Below, piece after piece: positions 43,208 through 52,511 of a stretch of DNA of 64,000 bases. The first letter of the stretch is position 1. The number at the start of each line of letters is the position of its first letter. Under the pieces are notes generated by a model that was given only the letters and a program-made list of their open reading frames with translations, ran no database searches and was not told where the DNA came from. Where the stretch lies: contig NZ_JAUSZA010000001.1 of NCBI RefSeq assembly GCF_030817215.1, positions 4,624,501-4,688,500 on the forward strand, given 5' to 3'. Made by a program: the position numbers and the translations under genes. Source of the DNA: Paenibacillus sp. V4I3 (lineage in GTDB: Bacteria; Bacillota; Bacilli; Paenibacillales; NBRC-103111).

Positions 43208-43920
43208 ATGATTTTCAAAAAAATGAGCGAATTGTCGGCTGAAGACATGGTTTCGTTATGGAATAAGGGATTCGAAGGATATTTCATAAATAGTACACTG
43301 AGCTTGGACAAATTTCTTTCAAGAACTGTCAACGAAGGCCTCTCACTAGAGCATTCCTTAGTCATGTATGAAAATAGTGCCCCTATTGGCTTCGTGATGA
43401 ATGGGTTCCGTGGCATAGAAGGAAAGAGAGTGGCCTGGAACGGGGGCACTGGCATTGCGCCTGAACAAAGGGGCAAAGGGATCGGAAAAATACTGATGAA
43501 AAGAAACCTCCAGTTGTATCGTGAACAAGGTGTGGATATCGCCTTACTGGAGGCACTCATTCAAAACAAAGCTGCGATAAAGCTCTATCAAAGTGTCGGC
43601 TATGGTATTACCGAGCAGCTAATCAGTTTACAACATACAGAGGCTTTGGACGCAAGTCTCCTGCAGTCAAACAACGTATTTTCGGAGAAGACGGTAACCT
43701 GGCAACCGTCGCTCTTTACCAATGTGAATCGATTCCGGGCCGGGTAGATGCAGAAGATATCCTCAGAGCAGCATTAAGTGTAGTATACGCACCTTTGTCT
43801 TCCTCTTGTAAGCGTATAACCATGAACATAAGAGATTCCAACAAGGAGCTCATTGGATTATTAGAGCGTTTAGGATTTACTACATTTGTGGAACAAGTAC
43901 ACATGATTCGTCAATTATAA
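43208..43920 (+). pseudogene. GNAT N-acetyltransferase, frameshifted with displaced C-terminus
   Basis: The open frame 43208-43747 (179 codons, TGGAGGT upstream) holds a GNAT domain with GIAPEQRGKGIGKILMKRNL as the acetyl-CoA loop and ALIQNKAAIKLYQSVGYGIT. From about 43681 a second frame carries FGEDGNLATVALYQCESIPG, RVDAEDILRAALSVVYAPLS, SNKELIGLLERLGFTTFVEQ and VHMIRQL to TAA 43920. That is the C-terminal half of two-domain acetyltransferases of this type. So the gene has lost frame, and perhaps some coding sequence, near 43680-43690. The N-terminal domain alone might still fold, so partial function cannot be excluded. Confidence 0.75.
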
Positions 43921-43924
43921 GAAC

Positions 43925-44362
43925 TTACGCGCCTAAATTTTTAATTCGATTGATTAAGCCTGTTATATCATTAATTGTAGTTAAGATTTGTGAATTTTGA
44001 AGTTTATCCAGTGCCAAATGACCATTCTCTACCACTTTATTTATCTCTTGTAATAATACTTCGTTTTTGTTAACCAATTGTTGATGAATAACCTTTGCAA
44101 ATGAAGGTACACTTTTCAGATTAAATTGTTCTATTTCCTTTTTTAATTCGTTTAATTGATTTTCAAGTTCCTGTTTTGTTTCTGGGTTCGAAGCGGCATC
44201 TTTTATCATTTGCGGTGCTTGTTCTGCAAAATTACTCAATTTATTAATGTGTTGCGTAGCTTGATTTACATAGTCTATCGAGTTATTTGCTCCCTCTAAT
44301 AGAGAACACGCACTCAACACCATAGTTGAAAGAATTAATAATAGTAACATCCATTTTTTCAT
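43925..44362 (-). CDS. DUF6376-type lipoprotein
   Basis: 145 residues. The lipobox is MVLSACS (Cys19). The mature part is helical and charged: LLEGANNSIDYVNQATQHIN, NFAEQAPQMIKDAA, LENQLNELKKEIEQFN, then ITGLINRIKNLG. The pattern SLLE-NNSLDYVNxATxYIN is the mark of a Bacillales lipoprotein family (DUF6376). It is probably a coiled protein on the outer face of the membrane. Function is not known. AAAGGAGAG precedes ATG 44362. Its stop lies four bases from the end of the broken acetyltransferase gene. Confidence 0.8.
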   Translation of the reverse strand: MKKWMLLLLILSTMVLSACSLLEGANNSIDYVNQATQHINKLSNFAEQAPQMIKDAASNPETKQELENQLNELKKEIEQFNLKSVPSFAKVIHQQLVNKNEVLLQEINKVVENGHLALDKLQNSQILTTINDITGLINRIKNLGA

Positions 44363-44459
44363 GTTAGCATCTCTCCTTTATCTGTATTTTGCTGGCAGGA
44401 AATAATTTTTGTTATTGATTTATTACGTTATTTTAGAAAGAGGGTTTCAAATTCAGAAG

Positions 44460-44483
44460 GACTGCCAGATGGCAGTCTTTTTT
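44460..44483 (+). terminator. terminator upstream of the ROK operon
   Basis: GACTGCC (44460-44466), AGAT loop and GGCAGTC (44471-44477) are followed by six T. It shields the next operon from upstream plus-strand transcription. Confidence 0.75.
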
Positions 44484-44613
44484 CCATTCATGCGCGGATA
44501 GATGATTACGATCTCATTTTTAAATGAAGTTGTACTTAATTCAGAAAGTTCATAATAAGTATCGTATTAGAAAACTTTGTTAGTCATTCTAACTATCAAA
44601 GGGGGTGATCAAG

Positions 44614-45825
44614 GTGCTTGGTCGCAATCAAACTGGAAATAGCAAGCTCGTAAAACAATTGAACAGACAGGAGATCCTGCGTAAGCTTCGGGAAAATAAG
44701 CGGGTTTCCAGAGCAGATTTGGCGAAGCTAACGGAGCTAAGCCGTCCATGTGTATCTGCGCTGGTCGATGAAATGATGAAGGAAGGGCTAATCCATGAAG
44801 TTGGTGTAGGTGAGTCCAAGGGCGGAAGGAAGCCGATCCTGCTTGAATATAATTTTCAAGCTTATGGAGTAGTTGGGGCCATTTTTGAGGGCAGTACGCT
44901 GTATATGTCTATCGCTGATCTAAGTGGAGATTTGTTAGTTGATTACAACTTTTTCTTGCAGCAACCAACTAATGGAGCTATGGCCATTCGTTGTCTGGAA
45001 TCGGGTCTACAGACTTTGCTTAGCAAGAGCGGGTTCGAGAAATCTCGCTTACTAGGTGTTGGCTTAGGTTTACCCGGAATTACACAGCGTCGCGATGGAA
45101 CCGTGAGTTATGCGCCAAGCACAGGATGGATGGGTTTACCGGTGAAACAGGAGATCGAAGAGCGATTAGGTCTGCCTGTTGTGATTGATAATGACGTTAA
45201 TTTGATGACATTAGGGGAGTTTCATAAGGGTGTCGGTAACGGAGTTAAGAATCAGATTTATATGTATGTAGGGACGGGAATCGGTGCGGGTATTATCCTA
45301 GATCGGCAATTTTATAGAGGCTCGCGTGAAGCATCCGGAGAGATCGGATATATGATGGTGGGTCAGGCAAAGAAGCTGAACCGGGGTGAATATGGCGTTT
45401 TTGAAAGGAATTACTCCGTCCCAGTCATCCAAGAGAAAGCCAGAAAAGTGCTGCCTTCCTTTGTAGAAGAGCTGGGTGTGATTAAACAACTAATTCGCCA
45501 TACGGAAGATGGGCATATAGAGGCAGGGCGATTATTAAATGACATCTACAGACACTGGGCCTACGGAATCGCGAATATGGTCAGTATACTCGATCCAGAT
45601 TTGTTGATTTTAAGCGGGGAGATGATTGACATCGAGGAAAGCGGTGTTGAGAAGATCCAAGGTATGCTGATGGAATGGGTTCCGTACGTACCCCAAATCA
45701 AGCTGGCGGCTTTAGGCTACAAAGCAGGCATCATCGGGGCGATTCACAGCGTCCTAGAAGCTTTCCCCGTAGTAAATTCCAACAAAATATACCTTTCGGG
45801 AGGTTATGTGAATGAGAACAAGTAA
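44614..45825 (+). CDS. ROK-family transcriptional regulator (NagC/XylR type)
   Basis: 403 residues from GTG 44614, eight bases after AAGGGGGT; the GTG at 44605 overlaps that site. It has an N-terminal winged helix-turn-helix (ILRKLRENKRVSRADLAKLT, then ELSRPCVSALVDEMMKEGLI) and a C-terminal ROK sugar-sensor domain (GVGLGLPGITQRRDG, VIDNDVNLMTLGEFHKG, MYVGTGIGAGIILD). The usual zinc motif CxCGxxGCxE is absent; the place reads VGQAKKLNRGEYGVFE. ROK repressors respond to sugars or amino sugars. It is the first gene of the operon and overlaps the binding-protein gene by 14 bases. An inverted repeat, GTTAG-TCATT-CTAAC (44579-44593), lies just before its ribosome binding site. Confidence 0.88.
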   Translation: MLGRNQTGNSKLVKQLNRQEILRKLRENKRVSRADLAKLTELSRPCVSALVDEMMKEGLIHEVGVGESKGGRKPILLEYNFQAYGVVGAIFEGSTLYMSIADLSGDLLVDYNFFLQQPTNGAMAIRCLESGLQTLLSKSGFEKSRLLGVGLGLPGITQRRDGTVSYAPSTGWMGLPVKQEIEERLGLPVVIDNDVNLMTLGEFHKGVGNGVKNQIYMYVGTGIGAGIILDRQFYRGSREASGEIGYMMVGQAKKLNRGEYGVFERNYSVPVIQEKARKVLPSFVEELGVIKQLIRHTEDGHIEAGRLLNDIYRHWAYGIANMVSILDPDLLILSGEMIDIEESGVEKIQGMLMEWVPYVPQIKLAALGYKAGIIGAIHSVLEAFPVVNSNKIYLSGGYVNENK

Positions 45826-46942
45826 GGGGAATATATCCAGAATGCTCGTAGGCACTCTAGTCAGCATCATGATGGTTGTGATTACAGCTTGCGGAGGCTC
45901 CACGCCGAGTTCTGGAAATGCTAGTCAAGCACCCACGGTGAAGCCTTCTGACAAACCGGCAGCTACGGAGGCGCCTAAATCCGCAGAGAAGCAAAAGCTT
46001 GTTATTTATACGGCTAGAGATAAAAGTGTTGTCGATGAAATTATTCCAAAATTCAATGCGAAGCATCCAGAAGTTGAAGTCGAGGTATTAACGATGGGAG
46101 CGCAGCAGATTCTGGAACGTGTACGGGGAGAAAAGGCCAATCCTCAAGCTGATTTCTGGTGGGGTGGCACCCAATCTGGTCTGATGACTGCGGCGAACGA
46201 AGATCTCTTGGAAAGCTTCAAGCCAAGTTTCGCAGATAGCATACCAGCTTTGTACAAAGATGCTAAGGATCGTTGGTATGGTGAAATGCTGCTGCCCGAA
46301 GTGATCATGTACAATTCCAAAGCACTTAAGCAAGAAGACGCTCCTAAAGATTGGGACGCACTTCTTGATCCGAAATATAAAGGCAAAATCATTATTCGGG
46401 GCGTGCTTGCTTCGGGAACGATGAGAACGATATATTCCGCCATGATCTTCAAGGAAGGTGCCGCCGATCCTAAGAAAGGGTATGACTGGCTGAAGAAGCT
46501 GGATGCCAACACGAAGGAATATGCGCAGGATCCTACCAACCTTTACTTAAAATTAGCCCGTGAAGAAGGAACACTTTCGCTATGGAACTTGCAGGACATT
46601 ATGATTCAGAAGCATTTGAAAAATCAGCCTTTTGATTTTATTTATCCAACGAGCGGGGCACCTATCCTAGTGGACGGCGTGGGTATGGTGAAAAATGCCA
46701 AGAACAAAGAGGCGGCGAAGAAATTTTATGAATTTCTTTTCGACTCGAAGCTTCGTGTAGAGCTGGCAGAGAAATTATTTCAGATCCCTACGCGTACGGA
46801 TATCAGCAAAGATTCACTTCCAGCTTGGTTGAAAGGCATTGAATTGAAACCAATGAATATTGATTGGACGGTCATGGCTGAAAAAGAGAAAGATTGGATG
46901 CAGTATTGGGATGAGAGCATTAAAGGAAAAGGCGCGAAATAA
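45812..46942 (+). CDS. Fe3+/polyamine-type ABC substrate-binding lipoprotein
   Basis: 376 residues. The lipobox is VITACGGS (Cys about 27) with a Ser/Pro/Thr/Ala linker. The mature protein reads LVIYTARDKSVVDEIIPKF, FWWGGTQSGLMTAA and MYNSKALKQEDAPKDWDALL, which is the family 1 type of iron(III), 2-aminoethylphosphonate, thiamine or polyamine importers rather than the MalE sugar type. The typical two-tyrosine iron site of FbpA is not evident, so iron is unlikely. GGGAGG lies eight bases before ATG 45812, inside the ROK gene. It delivers its ligand to the fused permease encoded after the ATPase. Confidence 0.88.
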   Translation: MRTSKGNISRMLVGTLVSIMMVVITACGGSTPSSGNASQAPTVKPSDKPAATEAPKSAEKQKLVIYTARDKSVVDEIIPKFNAKHPEVEVEVLTMGAQQILERVRGEKANPQADFWWGGTQSGLMTAANEDLLESFKPSFADSIPALYKDAKDRWYGEMLLPEVIMYNSKALKQEDAPKDWDALLDPKYKGKIIIRGVLASGTMRTIYSAMIFKEGAADPKKGYDWLKKLDANTKEYAQDPTNLYLKLAREEGTLSLWNLQDIMIQKHLKNQPFDFIYPTSGAPILVDGVGMVKNAKNKEAAKKFYEFLFDSKLRVELAEKLFQIPTRTDISKDSLPAWLKGIELKPMNIDWTVMAEKEKDWMQYWDESIKGKGAK

Positions 46943-47017
46943 GCGTAACATCCGTTCGGGTAGAGGTAGCACCTGATAGTTCCACTGCCCGAACTCAAAG
47001 TAAGGGAGGTACTGTAC

Positions 47018-48100
47018 GTGATCGAAGTCGCTCTAGAACATGTAACCAAGCAATTTGGGAAAGTATCGGGCGTTCAGGATGTGCATATTCGGATTAAGCC
47101 CGGCGAATTCTTTACTTTCCTTGGTCCTAGCGGATGCGGAAAAACAACAACTTTGAGAATGATTGCCGGCTTTTACTATCCAACCTCTGGGCGTATCGTA
47201 TTTGGCAATCAAGACGTAACGACAGTGCCGCCCCACAAACGCAATACGGGAATGGTGTTTCAGAACTATGCCTTATTTCCTCATCTGACGGTATTTGAGA
47301 ATGTGGCCTTTGGTCTCCAAGTTAGAAAACGGCCCAAAGAAGAACGTCTCCAAAGAGTTGAGCGTGCGTTACAGCAAGTACATTTGCAGGGTTACGGAAA
47401 TAGGCGAATTGACCAATTATCAGGCGGACAGCAGCAGCGTGTTGCGCTTGCCAGAGCACTTGTGATTGAGCCGAATATTTTACTGCTAGATGAGCCTTTA
47501 TCCAACTTAGATGCCAAGCTGAGAGAAGAAACACGCTTGGAGATTAAAAGGCTGCAGCTTGAATCTGGCATTACAACCATTTACGTGACGCATGATCAAG
47601 CTGAGGCCATGGCGATGTCGGATCGGATCATGGTCATGCAAGGCGGCGTTGTACAGCAGGTTGGAAGGCCGGAAGAAATTTACAACCGACCTATTAATCG
47701 TTTTGTCGCTTCCTTTATAGGCGAGTCTAATTTGTGGAACGGAACCGTGGAGCGAATAGAAGGAGATCTGGCCTATGTCAGAGTTTCACCCGATCTAGTT
47801 CTATGTGGGTTGGTGAATCATACAGCACCTAATTGTCATCTGGCAGTGGGCGCTCAAACCACTCTTTCTATTCGTCCTGAGGCGGTACGCGAGGCACATT
47901 CAGAATCTTCACAATCGGAGAACACATTCCTAGCGAAAGTTGTCATCGCTGAATTCACCGGGGTGAATGTCAATTATTTGACAGATGTAGCCGATAAGCC
48001 TTTGAAAGCGATGTTCATCAATCAGGGACATCAAGTACGTCAGCGTGACGATACACTTGCGATGCATATACCAAAGGAAAGCATTTACTTTTTAGAATAG
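47018..48100 (+). CDS. ABC transporter ATPase (PotA/FbpC type)
   Basis: 360 residues. Walker A is FLGPSGCGKTTTLRM, the Q-loop region is GMVFQNYALFPHL, the ABC signature is LSGGQQQRVALARAL and Walker B is ILLLDEPLSNLDAKLRE, followed by the switch His in TIYVTHDQAEAMAMSD. Residues about 240-355 form a TOBE-type regulatory domain. The start is GTG 47018 behind GGGAGGT. It energises import through the following fused permease. Unlike the sugar importers in this window, this system has its own ATPase. Confidence 0.94.
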   Translation: MIEVALEHVTKQFGKVSGVQDVHIRIKPGEFFTFLGPSGCGKTTTLRMIAGFYYPTSGRIVFGNQDVTTVPPHKRNTGMVFQNYALFPHLTVFENVAFGLQVRKRPKEERLQRVERALQQVHLQGYGNRRIDQLSGGQQQRVALARALVIEPNILLLDEPLSNLDAKLREETRLEIKRLQLESGITTIYVTHDQAEAMAMSDRIMVMQGGVVQQVGRPEEIYNRPINRFVASFIGESNLWNGTVERIEGDLAYVRVSPDLVLCGLVNHTAPNCHLAVGAQTTLSIRPEAVREAHSESSQSENTFLAKVVIAEFTGVNVNYLTDVADKPLKAMFINQGHQVRQRDDTLAMHIPKESIYFLE

Positions 48101-48115
48101 GCGGAGGATGAGAAT

Positions 48116-49846
48116 ATGACCTTCAAGAAACCAGTATCTCATCAACCTGTGACCAAACGGCCATCCATCACTTCTTCGCCTCATTTCGTATACGTATTAA
48201 TTGCTCCCTTGTTTCTGATACTGCTGGCCTATGTTCTCTTCCCGCTGTATCAGACTTTTGTTCAGAGCATTCAAATGGAAGGTAATCTTACTTTAAAAAA
48301 TTATGGACGGTTCTTCAGCTTGGAGCATACCGCCAATTTGGAAGCCCTCTGGACCAGTGTGTATATCTCCGTTCTAAGTGTAGTAACATGCGCGATAGTC
48401 GGAGTTACCATGGCTTTTCTATTGGAACGCTATGAGTTTCCTGGCCGCAAGGCCCTGACAGTTCTTGCCATGGTGCCCATGGCGCTGCCACCGCTAGTAG
48501 GCGTACTTTCATTCACTTTTCTATATGGAGAAAGCGGTATTATTCCGCGGACGCTCAAGCTTTGGTTTGAGATGGACCACGTGCCGTTCTCGCTAAAAGG
48601 TGTATGGGGTGTTCTCATGGTTCACACCTTTACGATGTACACCTATTTCTATATGACCGCTTCCGCTGCGATCAAGGGGCTCGATCCCTCACTGGAGGAA
48701 GCAGCTGCAAGTCTTGGAGCCGGACGTCTTTATATCTGGCGGAGAATCATATTACCCATGCTCACTCCAGCTATCGTGGCTTCGTCCTTGCTTGTCTTCA
48801 TGATTGCCATGGCTTCTTATACGGCTCCTCTCATCTTCGGAATCGACAGAACGATGACGATGCAAATTTATTTATCCCGAACAAACGGGAATTTGGATAT
48901 GGCAGCTACGCAATCTACCTTATTATCCATTGTTTCCATCCTGTTTCTCATCATTATGCGCTGGTATCAAGGCTTGCGAAATTACCAGAACTTGAGCAAA
49001 GGAGTTAGTGTCCATCGGACCGAGGTCAAGAGTGCATGGGGGAAATATACAGCTATGTTCCTCTCCACGATAGGCGTCGTCATTCTGCTCCTGCCTATTC
49101 TGGTATTGATTCTCATATCCTTTTCCACTGATGGTACATGGACGACACAAATACTACCGCCAGAATATACATTTAGTCATTATGTGGAATTGTTTACGGA
49201 CAGCAAAACGTGGCGCCCTATTGCGAACAGCTTCAAAATGAGCTTTGTTGCAACGGTTGGCAATGTGATATTCGGTGTTGCTGCTGCTTATGCGATCGTT
49301 CGCCTTAAATTTAAAGGGAAGACATTGCTTGATGTATTTATTATGCTCCCTTGGGCATTACCAGGAACGGTTGTAGGGATTAATTTAATTACAGCTTTCA
49401 GTACACCGTCTGCCTATAGTTTTGGGCAAGTTCTTGTGGGGACGTTCTGGATTTTGCCATTAGCCTACTTTGTGCGTCATTTACCACTTGTGTTCCGTTC
49501 AACGTCGGCTACGCTTATGCAGATGGATCCTTCGATCGAAGAGGCAGCCCGTAATCTGGGAGCTTCCTGGTGGTACAGCTTTCGTCGCATCGTATTTCCC
49601 TTGTCGCTTAGTGGGATCTTAGCGGGAACTTTATTGGCCTTCGTAACAGGTATCGGTGAATTCGTATCATCGATTCTGTTGTTTACATCTAGAACAGCCC
49701 CGATTTCGGTGGAAATTTTCCAAAGAATGTATGCGTTTGAATTCGGAACCGCTTGCGCCTATGGCGTGCTTCAGATCATCCTCATTATCATTGTTCTCTT
49801 TATCTCTAAAAAATTGACCGGTGACAAAGCGGGTACAGCTGTGTAA
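48116..49846 (+). CDS. fused two-domain ABC permease (FbpB type)
   Basis: 576 residues with about 12 membrane spans, made of two homologous halves. The first half has the EAA loop LEEAAASLGAGRLYIWRRII, the second IEEAARNLGASWWYSFRRIV. Both show the LGA pattern of iron, thiamine and polyamine-type permeases. One polypeptide therefore forms the whole channel. It begins 16 bases after the ATPase gene with GGCGGAGGATGAG upstream. The importer is complete: binding protein, ATPase and fused permease. Confidence 0.93.
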   Translation: MTFKKPVSHQPVTKRPSITSSPHFVYVLIAPLFLILLAYVLFPLYQTFVQSIQMEGNLTLKNYGRFFSLEHTANLEALWTSVYISVLSVVTCAIVGVTMAFLLERYEFPGRKALTVLAMVPMALPPLVGVLSFTFLYGESGIIPRTLKLWFEMDHVPFSLKGVWGVLMVHTFTMYTYFYMTASAAIKGLDPSLEEAAASLGAGRLYIWRRIILPMLTPAIVASSLLVFMIAMASYTAPLIFGIDRTMTMQIYLSRTNGNLDMAATQSTLLSIVSILFLIIMRWYQGLRNYQNLSKGVSVHRTEVKSAWGKYTAMFLSTIGVVILLLPILVLILISFSTDGTWTTQILPPEYTFSHYVELFTDSKTWRPIANSFKMSFVATVGNVIFGVAAAYAIVRLKFKGKTLLDVFIMLPWALPGTVVGINLITAFSTPSAYSFGQVLVGTFWILPLAYFVRHLPLVFRSTSATLMQMDPSIEEAARNLGASWWYSFRRIVFPLSLSGILAGTLLAFVTGIGEFVSSILLFTSRTAPISVEIFQRMYAFEFGTACAYGVLQIILIIIVLFISKKLTGDKAGTAV

Positions 49847-49923
49847 AGGTTGATCATTCCGCGGGAACTTCTAGGGTTCAAGACCGCTGCTTGATGATAA
49901 AAGGTGAATAAGGAGGAGTTAAA

Positions 49924-52449
49924 GTGAAGAAAGGTACTTGGAAGAAAGTGTTTACGAGTATTACTAGCGTTGCCGTTGTAGGTACCTTGCTGTTTCCTAG
50001 CATGGCGCAGCCGGTCAGCGCCGACAGAGGCGTTATTGATCTCTGGAAATCGATTAAACCTCTCACAACCATCGCGAGCGCTATGAATACAGGAGCTCAC
50101 CCGGACGACGAGCATAGCGCTATGCTTGCCTATCTTTCATTAGGAAAAGGAGTCAATACGTTAAGTGTCATTGCAAACCGTGGGGAAGGGGGCCAGAATG
50201 AGATCGGCAGTGAACTAGGTAATGCGCTAGGCATTATTCGCTCACGCGAACTGCAGGAAGCTTCCAAAATCACGAATGTCACGTTGGGTATGTTAAGCGA
50301 GCAAATTAATGATCCAATTTTTGACTTCGGTTTTTCAAAAAGCCCCGATGAAACACTGCAAAAGTGGGGAGATTCGGTGGTCTATGAAAGACTTATTCGG
50401 AAAATCCGGGAGTTGCGGCCAGACGTAGTCATTCCTTCTTTCCTCAACGAGGAATCGACACATGGTCATCATCGGGCCATTAACGTCATAACCGTTCGTG
50501 CGTTCAAGGATGCAGCTAACCCCGAGGTGTTTCCAGAACATTTGAAAAATGGCCTACAGCCTTGGCAAATAAAGAAGCTGTACCTTCCTGCCAATGATAA
50601 GGATTATAATGTGGCTGTACCTGTAGGAGATTACGACGAAATTTACGGCGCTTCTTATGTCCAATTGGGAGAAGAATCCCGTTTTATGCATAAGAGCCAA
50701 GGGATGGGAAGACATGTTGATGAAGGTTCGAGCTTCAACTATTACAAATTAAATTTATCGGTTAAATCTGAAAAGGAGAATGATTTCTTCGATGGCATAG
50801 CTTTCTCCTTCGACGATTTGGCTAAAGAAATAGAAGCGAAGGGCCAAGATAACAAAGTGATCAAAGATTTGCGAGCCCTAAATAAGGATGCGGAAGAAGT
50901 CGTTAAAGCATACCCTGTGTTCTCTGAAGTGGCGCGAGAGGTACAAGAAATGAAGGCGGATGTAGAAACTGCCGTGAGCGATGTGAAGGCATCGTCACTA
51001 GATGCAAGCGTCAAGACCGATTTGCTATATCGCCTCCAAGTGAAGGATGCTCAATTGAATAAAGCAGGCATGGAAGCATCGTCGTTGGTTGTGAAGGTAA
51101 AACCGGAAACCGGCGAAATCGTTGCAGGTCAAACGGTCAAAATGGTCGTCTCCGCTTACAGTGGCGGCAAGAACAACCTGAAAAATATTGGGCTCCAACT
51201 GAATGTGCCTGAGGGCTGGACGGCGAAAGCTGTCGGAAACACAAAGTTTGACCAGCTAAGCTACAATCAGACGGTTTCTGCTACTTTCGAGGTTCAAGTC
51301 CCTAAGAATGCCGTTGAGTTCCAAGTATATCAACCATCAGTAGTTAGTGCGGATGTCTTGTATCAGTTAAATAATGTTTCAGGAAAAATACGTGTTACCC
51401 CATCGAATCAAGTGGCTGTACTCCCGGCTTTCGCTATGTCGTTGAGCCCTGAGGCTACGGTACTTAACACATTGAAGACCGAAGAGCCTCTTCCGGTCAA
51501 GGTTACGGTTCGCAACTACTCGCCAGGCGCTGCCAAAACGTCCATTTCCTTGAACGTCCCTAAGGATTGGAATGTAACCCCTGCATCTCAAGAAGTGAAT
51601 TTCGCTGCAAAAGGTGAGACGAAGCCGGTTACGTTCCAAGTCAAAGCTCCTGCTGGAACAGCAGTTGGCAAATATACGGTAACAGCGGTAGCAACAAGCG
51701 GTAATGTTACCAGTAAGGAAAACGTACAAATTATCGACTATCCACATATCGGCAAAACCTATTTGATTCAGCCAGCAGAATTAAAGATTCAGGCATTTGA
51801 TTTGAAGGTGCCTACAGGTCTGAAAGTGGGATATGTATCCAGTGGATTCGACAATATTGATCAGTACTTAACCCAATTTGGCGTAAACGTAACGAAACTT
51901 GACGATAAAGCGATCCAATCAGCTGACTTATCTCAATATGAAACGATTGTTTTGGGCATTCGGGCATATGGTTTCCGTCCAGAGCTGTTATCGAGCAATC
52001 AGAGACTTCTCTCTTATGTGGAAAATGGCGGAAATCTAGTCGTTCAATATCATAAGCCGGAAGATAAATGGAAACCTGAACTTGCCCCTTATCCGATAAA
52101 AATTGGGGAGCCATTAATTCAATGGCGTGTCACAGATGAGAATTCCAAAGTAACGATGCTAGCGCCTGATCATCCAATCTTTACGACGCCAAATAAGATT
52201 ACAGAAGCAGATTGGAACAATTGGATTCAAGATCGATCGGCTTACAACCCGTCTGTGTGGGGCAAAGAGTACACGCAGCTCATATCTAACGGCGATGCAG
52301 GGGAGAAGGAATTTACCGGAACGTTCCTAAGCGCTAAATACGGTAAGGGAACCTACACCTACAGTTCGCTTGTATGGTACCGTGAAATTCCGAACCTTGT
52401 CCCTGGTTCTATTCGTCTCTTCGTGAACATGATCAGCTTAAAGCAATAG
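49924..52449 (+). CDS. secreted PIG-L deacetylase with NEW3-like and GATase-like domains
   Basis: 841 residues from GTG 49924 behind AAGGAGGAG. It has a signal peptide to about 34 (PVSADR). A PIG-L (LmbE) zinc deacetylase domain at about 45-250 has the metal motif AHPDDEHS near residue 59 and HGHHRA near residue 180. A helical stretch at about 270-360 is followed by two beta-sandwich NEW3-like domains (about 385-500 and 505-620, each with an LNVPEGW or LNVPKDW block). The C-terminal region (about 640-841; KVGYVSSGFDNIDQYLTQFG, then YVENGGNLVVQYHKP) looks like a GATase1/ThuA fold. PIG-L enzymes remove N-acetyl groups from amino sugars. Outside the cell it would deacylate the importer's substrate. 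Confidence 0.88.
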   Translation: MKKGTWKKVFTSITSVAVVGTLLFPSMAQPVSADRGVIDLWKSIKPLTTIASAMNTGAHPDDEHSAMLAYLSLGKGVNTLSVIANRGEGGQNEIGSELGNALGIIRSRELQEASKITNVTLGMLSEQINDPIFDFGFSKSPDETLQKWGDSVVYERLIRKIRELRPDVVIPSFLNEESTHGHHRAINVITVRAFKDAANPEVFPEHLKNGLQPWQIKKLYLPANDKDYNVAVPVGDYDEIYGASYVQLGEESRFMHKSQGMGRHVDEGSSFNYYKLNLSVKSEKENDFFDGIAFSFDDLAKEIEAKGQDNKVIKDLRALNKDAEEVVKAYPVFSEVAREVQEMKADVETAVSDVKASSLDASVKTDLLYRLQVKDAQLNKAGMEASSLVVKVKPETGEIVAGQTVKMVVSAYSGGKNNLKNIGLQLNVPEGWTAKAVGNTKFDQLSYNQTVSATFEVQVPKNAVEFQVYQPSVVSADVLYQLNNVSGKIRVTPSNQVAVLPAFAMSLSPEATVLNTLKTEEPLPVKVTVRNYSPGAAKTSISLNVPKDWNVTPASQEVNFAAKGETKPVTFQVKAPAGTAVGKYTVTAVATSGNVTSKENVQIIDYPHIGKTYLIQPAELKIQAFDLKVPTGLKVGYVSSGFDNIDQYLTQFGVNVTKLDDKAIQSADLSQYETIVLGIRAYGFRPELLSSNQRLLSYVENGGNLVVQYHKPEDKWKPELAPYPIKIGEPLIQWRVTDENSKVTMLAPDHPIFTTPNKITEADWNNWIQDRSAYNPSVWGKEYTQLISNGDAGEKEFTGTFLSAKYGKGTYTYSSLVWYREIPNLVPGSIRLFVNMISLKQ

Positions 52450-52462
52450 AAATAACTACAGA

Positions 52463-52484
52463 GGGAGGCCTAGACGGGCCTCCC
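52463..52484 (+). other. intercistronic hairpin without T tract
   Basis: GGGAGGCC (52463-52470) and GGCCTCCC (52477-52484) form a strong stem between the secreted deacetylase and creatininase genes. There is no T tract, so message stabilisation or partial attenuation is more likely than full termination. Confidence 0.5.
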
Positions 52485-52511
52485 GATTTACCAAACGGGG
52501 GAATCAAGCCC

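Noticed and set aside
45812..46942. Assignment of the binding protein as an iron(III)-specific FbpA
   Set aside because: The usual adjacent tyrosine iron ligands are not evident and no iron-regulated (Fur) box is visible upstream.
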